64,000 nucleotides of DNA from Peptoclostridium sp965368085 (GCA_965368085.1 CBDULP010000002.1:124001-188000); one strand, 5' to 3'. Positions 54,256 through 63,065 are shown, counted from the first letter of the stretch. Notes: a model not told the origin generated them from the sequence alone. Translations and numbers: made by a program.

Positions 54256-54702
54256 TTGAAGCTATCGAGACACTCTCAGATTTTGGAGATAATAAAGGAC
54301 AAAGAGATAGAAACGCAAGACGAACTGGCCCTTGAACTTAAAGAGGTTGGAATAAACGTTACACAGGCCACGGTTTCAAGGGATATAAAAGAGCTCAAAC
54401 TTGTGAAAGTGCTTAGCCCGAGCGGTAAATACAAGTACACATATCTTGAAAAGGATGACAAAAAATCTTCAGATAAGCTTATAAGAGTTGCAAAAGATAC
54501 ACTAATATCAATGGATTACTCTGAAAACATAATATGCCTTAGAACCATAAAAGGTGCGGCGCCAATAGTTGCCCACGCTGTTGATAGCCTGGAGCTTCGC
54601 GAAATAGTGGGAACAATAGGCGGAATAAATACCGTTTTCATACTTCTCAGGGATAGAAAAGACATAGAGCAGATAATGGAAAGGTTCAAAAAACTACTGT
54701 AA
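54256..54702 (+). CDS. argR: arginine repressor ArgR/AhrC
   Basis: 148 aa. N-terminal winged helix (RHSQILEIIKDKEIETQDEL, then VTQATVSRDIKELKLVKV) and C-terminal arginine-binding hexamerisation domain with GTIGGINTVFILLRD. TTG start at 54256 after AAAAGGAGGAG. argR-recN adjacency is standard. The arg genes 3-9 kb downstream are T-box controlled, so ArgR's targets here are not obvious. Confidence 0.95.
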   Translation: MKLSRHSQILEIIKDKEIETQDELALELKEVGINVTQATVSRDIKELKLVKVLSPSGKYKYTYLEKDDKKSSDKLIRVAKDTLISMDYSENIICLRTIKGAAPIVAHAVDSLELREIVGTIGGINTVFILLRDRKDIEQIMERFKKLL

Positions 54703-54724
54703 ACAATTAGGAGAGGAATTTTGA

Positions 54725-56410
54725 ATGATCCTAGAGCTGTATATAAAAAATTTCATACTGATTGAAGAGGCGGCATTGAGATTTGGTGAAGGGCTCAACA
54801 TAATAACAGGAGAGACCGGATCAGGTAAATCCATACTTCTCAATGCGATATCGCTGTGCCTTGGAGACAGGTGGGATAAGACATATGCCAGAGACAAGGG
54901 CATGAACACAATAGTGGAAACCACTTTCTATATAGAGGACAAATATCTCAGGGAAAATTTGTCCGAGGAATTTGGAATCGAATGCAAGGAAGATGGAATG
55001 ATAATAGTGAGCCGGGAACTGACTGGCGATGGCAAGAGCATAAGCAAGATAAACGGTAGGAATATAAAGCTGAACAGGCTTAAAAACATTGTGGGAATGA
55101 TAATAGACATTCATTCTCAGCACGAAACTTATGATATGTTTGACAAGGAAAAGTACCTGTATTATCTGGATCAGTACGGAAAGAAACAAATAGAAGTATT
55201 CAAGGCTGAATATTCAAACATATATTCAAAGTACAAGGAAATAAGAGAGCAAATAGACAGCCTGTCCGGAGACAGAGACGAGAAGCAAATACAAAGGGAG
55301 ATAGACCTTCTACAGTTCCAAATAGACGAGATAGAACAGGCGGACCTTGAAAACTGTGATATCAATGAAATGGAGAGGGAACTCGATAAGATCAGGAACA
55401 TGAAGAGCATAGAAAAAACCATAATGGACTGCTATTCGAAACTCTACGTTTCTAATTTCAATGCATGTGATTTCGTATCCCAGGTAAATAAAGATCTTCA
55501 AGACATAGCAGGGTTTGATTCTAAGCTTGAAAATTTTCAAACCAGCATAGAGGGAGTTTATCACACAATAGTTGAGATTGCGAGGGAAATCAGACTTTAC
55601 AGCGACAGCATAAGTTTTGACGGCATAAGGCTGGAACAGCTTGAAGACAGCCTGTCAGCCATAAATAACCTCAAAAGGAAATATGGAAATACAATAGATG
55701 AAATATTAAAATACAAAAATGACATTTCAAAAAATCTGGATGAAATACTCAACAGGGACAATGTCCTTGAGGAATTGATGAGACGAAAAGATGAAATTGA
55801 ACTGGTTTTAAAAAAGGCCGCACTTGAGTTGTCTGAAAGCAGAATGGCAGTGGCCCGAAAATTCGAGCAGAAGATAAAAAAAGAGGTAAAGTCGCTAAAC
55901 AACAATTATGCCGAATTTAACATAGAGCTTAATCAAAAGTCGGAATATGAAAATTCTGGAATAGATGATATCATGTTTATGGTGTCTTTTAATCCGGGAG
56001 AGGAAACACTTCCACTAAACAGAGTGGCGTCAGGTGGAGAAATATCCAGATTCATGCTGGCTCTTAAAAATGTAATAACGGAATTTGAAAGTGTCGGAAC
56101 GCTTATATTTGATGAAATAGATACGGGTATAAGCGGAATAACTGCACAGGTTGTCGGTGGAAAGCTGAGGGAAATTTCAGCAAAGAAACAGATAATTTGC
56201 ATAACCCACCTTCCTCAAATAGCGGTCAATTCCGATTGTCACTTTAAAATACAAAAGATAATAAAGGACAAGCGCGTTCAAACAAGTATTGCAAAATTGT
56301 CTGAAGAGGGAAAAGTCGATGAAATAGCAAGGCTTATGGGGGGATTAAACATAACCCAGACAACAATTAAAAGTGCAAAAGAGATACTTGACATGGCAAA
56401 GAAGAGCTGA
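54725..56410 (+). CDS. recN: DNA repair protein RecN
   Basis: SMC-like ATPase for double-strand break repair. Walker A ITGETGSGKSILLNAI (about residue 28), a central coiled-coil region (about 150-370, rich in Glu/Lys/Leu), signature ASGGEISRFMLALK and Walker B TLIFDEIDTGISG. 561 aa, full length. Confidence 0.96.
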   Translation: MILELYIKNFILIEEAALRFGEGLNIITGETGSGKSILLNAISLCLGDRWDKTYARDKGMNTIVETTFYIEDKYLRENLSEEFGIECKEDGMIIVSRELTGDGKSISKINGRNIKLNRLKNIVGMIIDIHSQHETYDMFDKEKYLYYLDQYGKKQIEVFKAEYSNIYSKYKEIREQIDSLSGDRDEKQIQREIDLLQFQIDEIEQADLENCDINEMERELDKIRNMKSIEKTIMDCYSKLYVSNFNACDFVSQVNKDLQDIAGFDSKLENFQTSIEGVYHTIVEIAREIRLYSDSISFDGIRLEQLEDSLSAINNLKRKYGNTIDEILKYKNDISKNLDEILNRDNVLEELMRRKDEIELVLKKAALELSESRMAVARKFEQKIKKEVKSLNNNYAEFNIELNQKSEYENSGIDDIMFMVSFNPGEETLPLNRVASGGEISRFMLALKNVITEFESVGTLIFDEIDTGISGITAQVVGGKLREISAKKQIICITHLPQIAVNSDCHFKIQKIIKDKRVQTSIAKLSEEGKVDEIARLMGGLNITQTTIKSAKEILDMAKKS

Positions 56411-56455
56411 AAATAACGGGTTGAATGTAAAAATTTCGTCTTGGGGGGATTGGAT

Positions 56456-57274
56456 TTGAAAAATATGGAAGACATAAGAATAGTTATAGCTGACGATAAT
56501 AGAGATTTTCGCCAAATGATGAATGAATATATGTCAAATGAGGAAGACATACAAGTTGTAGGAATGGCTAGAGATGGGATTGAGGCAATTGAAAAAGTTG
56601 TTGAGACAAAGCCCGATCTTTTAATATTGGACATAATAATGCCCCATATAGATGGGCTTGGAGTTATAGAAAAGCTAGTTGAAATGAAAATAAAGAACAT
56701 GCCAAGGATAATAGTGCTTTCTGCAGTGGGGCAGGATAGAATAACTCAAAAGGCGCTTAGCATGGGTGCGGATTATTATATGGTCAAGCCGTTTTCATTT
56801 GAAATGCTTACAAGCAGGATAAGGGACATTGTGCTGCAAAAGTCAATTTCGTTAAAGGCTGACCATTCTGCTTCAAAAAGGGAATTTGAAAGTGCTGGAT
56901 TAGGTGACGAGTCTATCACTATAGAGAATGAAATAACAAATGTAATGCACGAGGTGGGAATACCTCCGCACATAAAAGGATATCAGTATATGAGAGAGGC
57001 AATCGACATGGTAATAAAGGATATGGGCCTTTTGAGCGGGGTTACCAAAGCGCTTTACCCTGGAATCGCACAAAGGTTTAACACGACCCCAAGCAGGGTG
57101 GAAAGAGCCATAAGGCATGCCATAGAGGTGGCTTGGAGCAAGGGCAACCCTGAGTCCATAAGAGGACTTTTTGGATACGAGTCGTATGACGGCAAAAAGG
57201 GAAAACCTACAAATAGCGAGTTCATAGCCATGGCGGCGGATGCCATAAGGATTAAAAACAAAATGGGGAAATAA
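56456..57274 (+). CDS. spo0A: sporulation master regulator Spo0A
   Basis: 272-aa response regulator. Receiver: acidic IADDNRDF, phospho-Asp in LLILDIIMPHIDG, Lys in YYMVKPFSF. Effector: EVGIPPHIKGYQYMREAIDM, then LYPGIAQRFNTTPSRVERAI, the Spo0A recognition helix region. TTG 56456 is seven bases after GGGGGG; ATG 56465 is an alternative. spoIVB, normally between recN and spo0A, is absent. In this gene set Spo0A may control stationary-phase behaviour instead of, or as well as, sporulation. Confidence 0.96.
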   Translation: MKNMEDIRIVIADDNRDFRQMMNEYMSNEEDIQVVGMARDGIEAIEKVVETKPDLLILDIIMPHIDGLGVIEKLVEMKIKNMPRIIVLSAVGQDRITQKALSMGADYYMVKPFSFEMLTSRIRDIVLQKSISLKADHSASKREFESAGLGDESITIENEITNVMHEVGIPPHIKGYQYMREAIDMVIKDMGLLSGVTKALYPGIAQRFNTTPSRVERAIRHAIEVAWSKGNPESIRGLFGYESYDGKKGKPTNSEFIAMAADAIRIKNKMGK

Positions 57275-57450
57275 TGGTAATTCTTAAAACACTTCTTATC
57301 GAAATGGATAATGAAGTGTTTTTTATTGCTAAAAAAGAATATGGGTATTTAAATTTAAAATAATTGATTTTTTGAAAATAAAACCTGTCTTAATGGGTAA
57401 TATCTATATAAGGGACACAAAATAAAAAAGAATGCAAAGGGGATGATATT

Positions 57451-57756
57451 ATGCCATACAGAGGTGAAGCGATAGGTAGGAGCAGAGACAAAGATAAAAA
57501 AATGTTTAGGGAATCATCCAAGGAAAGATATGAAATTGAAAAGAAAGAAACTGAAAAAGAATGTCATGACAATAAAATAGAAATAGAAAAACTTTTGAAT
57601 GAAGGTTTTGAATACTATGATACTAAGGTAGAGCACGGCATAAACTATGCAGTCTTTAAAGAAAAGGGAAAAGACAATTTCAGGGAGCTGAAATTTGAAT
57701 ATGAAGAAAATTACAGCCACCTCAAAGATATGTGGATTGTGAAAGTAGAAGAGTAA
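57451..57756 (+). CDS. small charged hypothetical protein
   Basis: 101 aa, not recognised. Very hydrophilic and Lys/Glu-rich (KERYEIEKKETEKECHD), predicted mostly helical or coiled in the first half, with a beta-like C-terminal half (NYAVFKEKGKDNFRELKFEY). Start ATG after AAAGGGGATG; a strong hairpin follows. No partner gene is indicated by the context. Confidence 0.65.
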   Translation: MPYRGEAIGRSRDKDKKMFRESSKERYEIEKKETEKECHDNKIEIEKLLNEGFEYYDTKVEHGINYAVFKEKGKDNFRELKFEYEENYSHLKDMWIVKVEE

Positions 57757-57762
57757 TAAAAA

Positions 57763-57790
57763 ATGCGGTACCTCAAGGTACCGCATTTTT
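57763..57790. terminator. bidirectional terminator between 57451 gene and argJ
   Basis: ATGCGGTACC (57763-57772) pairs with GGTACCGCAT (57777-57786), flanked by A and T runs that serve both strands. Confidence 0.92.
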
Positions 57791-57800
57791 GTGTCGTATA

Positions 57801-59015
57801 TTAGCTTTTATACATGGCATTGACTTTTATATAATCATAGCTGAGGTCGCATCCCCAAGCGGTTGCACTGAAGTCGCCCATTTTAAGATCTATTGTAATT
57901 GTGACATGGCCGCCCTTCATTATTTTTTGGGCCTTTTCTTCGTCAAAGTCTACACCCACCCCGTTTTCAGCGATCTGAATGGAGTCGGAATCGTCTTTGA
58001 AGAATATGTCTACCTTGTCGGGTACTATGTCGGCACCTGAATATCCAAGTGCACAAAGTATTCTTCCCCAGTTCGAATTGTTGCCGAAAAAGGCCGCCTT
58101 TACAAGGCTTGACGTTATGACCGATTTCGCGCAAAGCTTTGCTTCTTCCTTTGAAGGTGCATTGAATACATGCGCTTCCAAAAGCTTTGTAGAGCCTTCG
58201 CCATCTGCTGCTATCATCTTTGAAAGCTCTTTGTTCACATAGTCGAGAGCTTCCTTGAATTTTGAGTATGAATCATCACCTTTTGAAACAGGCTTGTTTC
58301 CTGCAAGTCCGTTTGCAAGTATTAAAACCGTGTCATTTGTGCTTGTGTCCCCGTCCACGGATATCATGTTATATGAATCTTCTATGCTGTCTTTTAGCAT
58401 TGCTGAAAGCGTATCTTTTTCTATGTTTATATTAGTTGTTATGAAAGAAAGCATTGTTCCCATGTTTGGGTGTATCATGCCCGAGCCCTTTGCAATTCCG
58501 CCTATGAATATTTCTTTCCCGTCAATTTTAAATTGAACGGCTATTTGCTTTGTATAAGAATCCGTAGTCATTATGGCATGGGCCGAATCGTCTCCGCCGT
58601 CTACGGACAGTACGGAACACGCTTTTTCTATGCCGCTTGTTATCGTATCTATTGGAAGCTGCAGGCCTATTATTCCAGTAGACGCTACAAGTACGCTCTT
58701 TTCATCTATTCCAAGGCACTGTGCGGTCTTTTGGGCCATAAGCTTTGCATTTGAAAGGCCCTGCTCCCCTGTGCATGCATTGGCATTTCCGCTGTTTACA
58801 ACTATTGCCTGCGATTTTTCATTCTTTATGTTTTCAATGTCTAGCACAACTGGTGCGGCTTGGACCTTGTTTTTTGTAAATACACCTGCAGAGGTTGCCG
58901 GAACCTCGCTGAATATTACGCAAAGGTCCTTTTTGTTCTTTTTCACTCCGCTGTGAATTCCCGAAGAGGTGAAGCCTGGAACATCAGTTATGGTTTTGTC
59001 TTTAAGTATTATCAA
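57801..59015 (-). CDS. argJ: glutamate N-acetyltransferase/amino-acid acetyltransferase ArgJ
   Basis: Transfers acetyl from N-acetylornithine to glutamate and may also use acetyl-CoA. 404 aa from TTG 59015 (AAGGAG upstream on the minus strand). SSGIHSGVKKNKKDL, NSGNANACTG and VASTGIIG are conserved. The autocleavage site, usually ATML, reads NMGTMLSF: the nucleophilic Thr is retained but the preceding Ala is Gly. Second gene of argC-argJ. Confidence 0.95.
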   Translation of the reverse strand: MIILKDKTITDVPGFTSSGIHSGVKKNKKDLCVIFSEVPATSAGVFTKNKVQAAPVVLDIENIKNEKSQAIVVNSGNANACTGEQGLSNAKLMAQKTAQCLGIDEKSVLVASTGIIGLQLPIDTITSGIEKACSVLSVDGGDDSAHAIMTTDSYTKQIAVQFKIDGKEIFIGGIAKGSGMIHPNMGTMLSFITTNINIEKDTLSAMLKDSIEDSYNMISVDGDTSTNDTVLILANGLAGNKPVSKGDDSYSKFKEALDYVNKELSKMIAADGEGSTKLLEAHVFNAPSKEEAKLCAKSVITSSLVKAAFFGNNSNWGRILCALGYSGADIVPDKVDIFFKDDSDSIQIAENGVGVDFDEEKAQKIMKGGHVTITIDLKMGDFSATAWGCDLSYDYIKVNAMYKS

Positions 59016-59120
59016 AACGACCAACTCCTTATATATGATACATGTCAACAGGTTACATTATGCAAACTTTATTTTGCCGGATATGGCAGATATTTTCGAA
59101 TTTAGTTTTTAAAATTATTT

Positions 59121-60158
59121 TTACGGAAACATAGGGGCAAAATCTATGCCGCATGTTTCGTCCAGTTCCAACATTATGTTCATATTTTGGACTGCCTGGC
59201 TTGCGGCTCCCCTCATAAGGTTGTCTATTGCTGAAACTATTACCGCCGTGCCTGTCCTATTGTCGTATGAAAGGCCTATATGGCAGAAATTAGAACCGCT
59301 TACCCATTTTGTTTCGGGAAGGCAGTCGAGAACTTTTACAAAGTATTCGTCCTTGTAAAAATCTTTGTACATGTTCAAAAGATATTCCTTGTCAACATCC
59401 TTGTTCAGTTTGACATAACATGTTGAGAGCATTCCCCTGTTCATTGGGACTATATGTGGAGTGAAAATCACATTTGCGTCCCATTCTGAAAGGCCCGAAA
59501 GCTCCTGCTCTATTTCAGGAGTATGCCTGTGTGAGGCAACCTTGTAAGCCCTTGTGGATTCATTGGCCTCCGCGTAAAGCTTTGAAATGTCGCATCCCCT
59601 GCCCGCACCTGATATTCCGGATTTTGAGTCTATTACTATTGTATTTGATTCAGCCAGGCCCGACTTTAAAACTGGAATGATTCCAAGTATGGCTGAAGTA
59701 GGATAGCAGCCTGGATTTGCAATTATCTGGGCATTTTTTATGGAAGCCCTGTGGAGCTCGGGCAGGCCGTAAACGGCACAGTCCAGAAGCTCCTTGCACG
59801 TGTGATCGAGTTCATACCACTGTTTGTATACCTGTGCGTCGTTGAGCCTGAAATCAGCGCTAAGGTCTATGACCTTCACTCCAGATTCAAACGCCTTCTT
59901 TACTATGTCCATTGACTTTCCGTGAGGCATTGCACAAAACAGAACATCCAAACCGGATGTTTTTTCAATTGCGGCCTCGTTTGATATGCATTTTTCTTCT
60001 ATTATTTGAGAATAGTTCATATATATGTCTGAATACTTTAAGTCTACGTAACTGTTTGAAGATAAAAACTCTATATTTACATGTGGATGGTTAAGAAGCA
60101 GCCATACAAGCTGCTGTCCGGCATAGCCGGTGGATCCTATTACTCCCACGTTTATCAT
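59121..60158 (-). CDS. argC: N-acetyl-gamma-glutamyl-phosphate reductase
   Basis: Third step of arginine synthesis. NAD(P)-binding VGVIGSTGYAGQQLVWLL at the N-terminus, DLSADFRLND, and the catalytic Cys in NPGCYPTSAILG (about residue 149); histidine in SHRHTPEIEQ. 345 aa. Transcribed from a promoter behind an arginine T-box, followed by argJ. Confidence 0.97.
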   Translation of the reverse strand: MINVGVIGSTGYAGQQLVWLLLNHPHVNIEFLSSNSYVDLKYSDIYMNYSQIIEEKCISNEAAIEKTSGLDVLFCAMPHGKSMDIVKKAFESGVKVIDLSADFRLNDAQVYKQWYELDHTCKELLDCAVYGLPELHRASIKNAQIIANPGCYPTSAILGIIPVLKSGLAESNTIVIDSKSGISGAGRGCDISKLYAEANESTRAYKVASHRHTPEIEQELSGLSEWDANVIFTPHIVPMNRGMLSTCYVKLNKDVDKEYLLNMYKDFYKDEYFVKVLDCLPETKWVSGSNFCHIGLSYDNRTGTAVIVSAIDNLMRGAASQAVQNMNIMLELDETCGIDFAPMFP

Positions 60159-60187
60159 CTTTAATCACCCTTTCATAATATGTTTTA

Positions 60188-60203
60188 CAAACCAAAGCGA
60201 AAA
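60188..60203 (+). repeat. 16-bp direct repeat, copy 1 (argC leader)
   Basis: CAAACCAAAGCGAAAA, identical to 60728-60743. Here it lies between the T-box terminator and argC, on the strand opposite to argC transcription. Confidence 0.9.
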
Positions 60204-60285
60204 AATATTTTTTTATAGGTGATACCCCAGCAAAGGGGCTTGCAACCATTAATGCTCAAAAGACTTGGCTTTTCAAGACCGTCTT

Positions 60286-60586
60286 TTATGTAATAAAAAA
60301 AGCCCCCGTCTCTTAATAATAAGAGACGAAGACATTCGCGTTACCACTCTTTTTAAAACAATAGGTATAGAAATACTGTAAATACAAATGATTTGCCTAT
60401 TGTTTTCACTCGAAGCCTTTAACGGTGGCGGCCGAACTTTCCTAATGGGCAGGTGCTTTTCGGAAAATTTCTTCATGGATACGTTTCAATATGGTTATGT
60501 GCCAAACTCACACCAACTTTGGCTCGCTGAATACAATCTGCATACCTACTCTTCCAGTCATAAGATTTTCAAAATTTAATTGTTAA
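60286..60586 (-). ncRNA. T-box leader, arginine (CGU specifier), controlling argC-argJ
   Basis: On the minus strand: GGAAGAGTAGGTATG near the 5' side of stem I, GCGAGCCAAAGTTGGTGTGAG in the distal part, the specifier loop TTGAAA-CGT-ATCC (CGT at 60483-60481), and the T-box AGAGTGGTAACGCG (complement of 60337-60350). A terminator (GTCTCTT/AAGAGAC then GGGGGC and seven T) ends at about 60294. A second hairpin (AAAAGAC/GTCTTTT, about 60258-60286) lies beyond it. tRNA-Arg charging would control readthrough. Confidence 0.9.
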
Positions 60587-60592
60587 TACAAG

Positions 60593-60621
60593 ATGATAAG
60601 GCAATGCTTTTTAAAAGTCAA
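60593..60621 (-). promoter_or_regulatory. promoter of the argC T-box transcript
   Basis: On the minus strand TTGACT (complement of 60616-60621), 17-bp spacer, TATCAT (complement of 60593-60598). Confidence 0.75.
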
Positions 60622-60692
60622 GCATAAAATATATTTTTTATGAAAAAGAATATGTTGAAAAAAATGCTTGTCATAAAAAATAATTTTTACTG

Positions 60693-60721
60693 TTGACACA
60701 AAAAAATCGCTGGTATATAAT
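60693..60721 (+). promoter_or_regulatory. promoter of the argB T-box transcript
   Basis: Consensus TTGACA (60693-60698), 17-bp spacer, consensus TATAAT (60716-60721); start predicted near 60728. Confidence 0.88.
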
Positions 60722-60727
60722 TGACCT

Positions 60728-60743
60728 CAAACCAAAGCGAAAA
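60728..60743 (+). repeat. 16-bp direct repeat, copy 2 (argB transcription start)
   Basis: CAAACCAAAGCGAAAA, identical to 60188-60203, beginning at the predicted first transcribed base of the argB leader. Confidence 0.9.
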
Positions 60744-61067
60744 TAAATTTTGAAAAAGCATTAAAAAAATACACATAAACATACAAAATAATTTAATACA
60801 TCAAATTCCTTGAAGAGGATAGTAGGATTATGAAAAGGCTACAAGCGAGCTGGAGTTGGTGTGAGTCCGGCAGCCGTCATATTTTGAAGCGTACCTCGGA
60901 GAAGATTGCCGGAAAACCTATGGGGAGTATGGCAGTCCGGTTAAAGCCGTTATTTATATGAGTGGATTCATCAAAGCATTATTCTTATGATGATTCAAAA
61001 AGAGTGGTAACGCGGAAGCTTTCGTCTCTTATATTTTTAATATAAGTGCGAGGGCTTTTTTTAGTTT
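60730..61067 (+). ncRNA. T-box leader, arginine (CGU specifier), controlling argB-argF-argD
   Basis: Stem I begins about GAAGAGGATAGTAGG (60811) and contains GCGAGCTGGAGTTGGTGTGAG; the specifier loop is TTGAAG-CGT-ACC (CGT at 60890-60892). The T-box AGAGTGGTAACGCGG is at 61001-61015 and the terminator (AGCTTTCGTCTCTTATAT with ATATAAGTGCGAGGGCT, then seven T) ends at about 61062. The distal stem I sequence is nearly the same as in the divergent argC leader, so the two arose by duplication or are under the same constraint. Confidence 0.92.
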
Positions 61068-61137
61068 AGCTCGCATTTTAAGGGTATATTTTAAGTATGA
61101 TTAAATTAAATTATATATAAAACTTTGGAGGTGCATT

Positions 61138-61158
61138 ATGGATTTGTGTGGGAGATAA
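61138..61158 (+). other. six-codon reading frame overlapping the argB start
   Basis: ATG-GAT-TTG-TGT-GGG-AGA-TAA has an ideal ribosome binding site (TTTGGAGGTGC) and ends within argB's frame. Either a leader peptide with an Arg codon before its stop, or the original argB N-terminus cut off by a one-base frameshift. Confidence 0.45.
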
Positions 61159-62017
61159 GGTAAAAATACTGACTGAGGCGCTGCCGTATATAAAGAGCTT
61201 TAAAAATAAGGTATTTGTAATAAAATACGGGGGAAGCATAATGAGCAACGAGGCGGCCAAGAAGGCCTTCATAGAAGATGTCGTCCTCTTCAAGCTTGTG
61301 GGAATAAATATTGTGATAGTCCATGGAGGCGGACCGGAGATATCTGGAATGCTGAAAAGACTGAATATTCAGACAAAATTTGAAAGCGGGCTAAGGGTTA
61401 CTGACAAGGACACCATGGAGATTGTAGAGATGATACTTTCGGGAAAGGTGAACAAGGATATAACTTCAAAGCTGTCGGCTCATGGCATAAAAGCTGTAGG
61501 AATAAGCGGAAGGGACAGCGAGCTAATAAAGGCAAAGAAGAAATACGTCGAAGAAGGCGGCAGAAAAATAGACATAGGCTATGTCGGAGAGGTTGAAAAT
61601 GTAAAAAGGGACATAATAGTGGACCTCATAGACAAGGAATACATCCCGGTCATATCACCTGTGGGATGCGACAAGGACGGCCAGTCTTACAACATAAATG
61701 CGGACTATGTAGCAGGAGCCGTGAGCTCAGTGCTGGGAGCCGAAAAACTCATACTTCTTACGGATGTAAACGGTGTGTACAGGGATATTAAAGATCCGAC
61801 AAGCTTCATATCCGAGATAAAAAAGGGCGAGATAGACGATATGATATCGAGCAATATTATACAGGGCGGAATGATACCGAAAATGGAATGCTGCAGGGAT
61901 ACCATAGAAAGTGGAACCCAGAACATACATCTCATAAACGGAAATATAGAGCACAGCCTGCTCCTTGAGATATTCACAAAAGAGGGAATAGGCACAATGG
62001 TGAAAGGGGACGAATAA
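61148..62017 (+). CDS. argB: acetylglutamate kinase
   Basis: Second step of arginine synthesis. VIKYGGSIMSNEAAKKAF, VHGGGPEISGML, NINADYVAGAVSS and the C-terminal INGNIEHSLLLEIFT are conserved. The only upstream start in frame is GTG 61148, 16 bases beyond GGAGG; homologues begin roughly M-x-L-x-x-K-A..LxEALPYI, so M-D-L from ATG 61138 plus a +1 shift would give a normal N-terminus. The body of the protein (289 aa from GTG) is complete. argF follows one base later. Confidence 0.93.
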   Translation: MGDKVKILTEALPYIKSFKNKVFVIKYGGSIMSNEAAKKAFIEDVVLFKLVGINIVIVHGGGPEISGMLKRLNIQTKFESGLRVTDKDTMEIVEMILSGKVNKDITSKLSAHGIKAVGISGRDSELIKAKKKYVEEGGRKIDIGYVGEVENVKRDIIVDLIDKEYIPVISPVGCDKDGQSYNINADYVAGAVSSVLGAEKLILLTDVNGVYRDIKDPTSFISEIKKGEIDDMISSNIIQGGMIPKMECCRDTIESGTQNIHLINGNIEHSLLLEIFTKEGIGTMVKGDE

Positions 62018-62018
62018 T

Positions 62019-63008
62019 ATGATAAAAAGCATAAAGGGAAAGAGCTTTTTGACACTTAAGGATTTTACAGGGGAGGAAATAGGAGGCCTTATTGATCTTG
62101 CGAAGGCGCTTAAGGAAAAGAAAAAGTCTGGCGTGAAAGGGGACTCTCTTTTAGGAAAGAACATAGTGCTGCTGTTTGAAAAGACTTCAACGAGAACAAG
62201 ATGCGCTTTCGAGGTTGCGGCGTTTGACGAGGGAGCCAATGTGACATTCCTTTCAAATTCGCAGTTTGGAAAAAAGGAATCCGTTGAAGACACTGCAAAA
62301 GTGCTTGGAAGATTCTACGACGGCATCGAATTCAGGGGGTTCAAGCAGGAAGTGGTTGAAGACCTTGCAAAATACTCGGGGGTGTCGGTGTGGAACGGGC
62401 TTACGGATCTTTACCATCCAACCCAGGTTCTCGCAGACTTTCTCACTATAAAGGAGCACGTCAATAAGCCCCTTGAGCAGACGAAGCTGGTATATGTTGG
62501 AGACGCCAGAAACAACGTGTGCAACTCGCTCATGATAGGAAGCGCCAAAATGGGAATGCAATTTGCCGCGCTTGCGCCAAAGGAGCTGTGGCCTTCGAAG
62601 GAGCTTCTGGACGAAATGAATGAAATTGCAAAGGAAACAGGAGGCTCAATACAGATCACAGACAGCATAAGCGACATAAATGATGCGGACGCGGTATATA
62701 CGGATGTTTGGGTTTCCATGGGGGAAGAGGACCAGTTCGAAGAGAGAATAAAGCTTCTTAAGGAATACCAGGTCGACAGCAGTATGATAGAGTCTATTGG
62801 AAATGAAAACTGCATATTCCTTCACTGCCTGCCTTCTTACCACGACCTCAACACTAAGGTGGGAATGGAGATATACGAGAAGTTTGGAATATCAGAAATG
62901 GAAGTTACCGACGAGGTTTTCAGATCTAAGATTTCAAAGGTGTTCGACCAGGCTGAAAACAGAATGCACACCATAAAGGCGGTAATGGTTGCGACAATAG
63001 GAAAATAA
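62019..63008 (+). CDS. argF: ornithine carbamoyltransferase
   Basis: Makes citrulline from ornithine and carbamoyl phosphate; can also run in reverse in arginine catabolism. Carbamoyl phosphate loop FEKTSTRTRCAFEV (about residue 54), DLYHPTQVLADF, and the C-terminal FLHCLPSYHD (usually HCLPAFHD). 329 aa. Starts one base after argB. Confidence 0.96.
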   Translation: MIKSIKGKSFLTLKDFTGEEIGGLIDLAKALKEKKKSGVKGDSLLGKNIVLLFEKTSTRTRCAFEVAAFDEGANVTFLSNSQFGKKESVEDTAKVLGRFYDGIEFRGFKQEVVEDLAKYSGVSVWNGLTDLYHPTQVLADFLTIKEHVNKPLEQTKLVYVGDARNNVCNSLMIGSAKMGMQFAALAPKELWPSKELLDEMNEIAKETGGSIQITDSISDINDADAVYTDVWVSMGEEDQFEERIKLLKEYQVDSSMIESIGNENCIFLHCLPSYHDLNTKVGMEIYEKFGISEMEVTDEVFRSKISKVFDQAENRMHTIKAVMVATIGK

Positions 63009-63065
63009 AAAACTAGAATATAACGACATGAAAATGAGAGAGTAAACAGGAAGAGAGGGACCAAA

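Noticed and set aside
60388..60579. 63-codon plus-strand frame in the argC leader
   Set aside because: It is the complement of the arginine T-box; the RNA structure explains the sequence.
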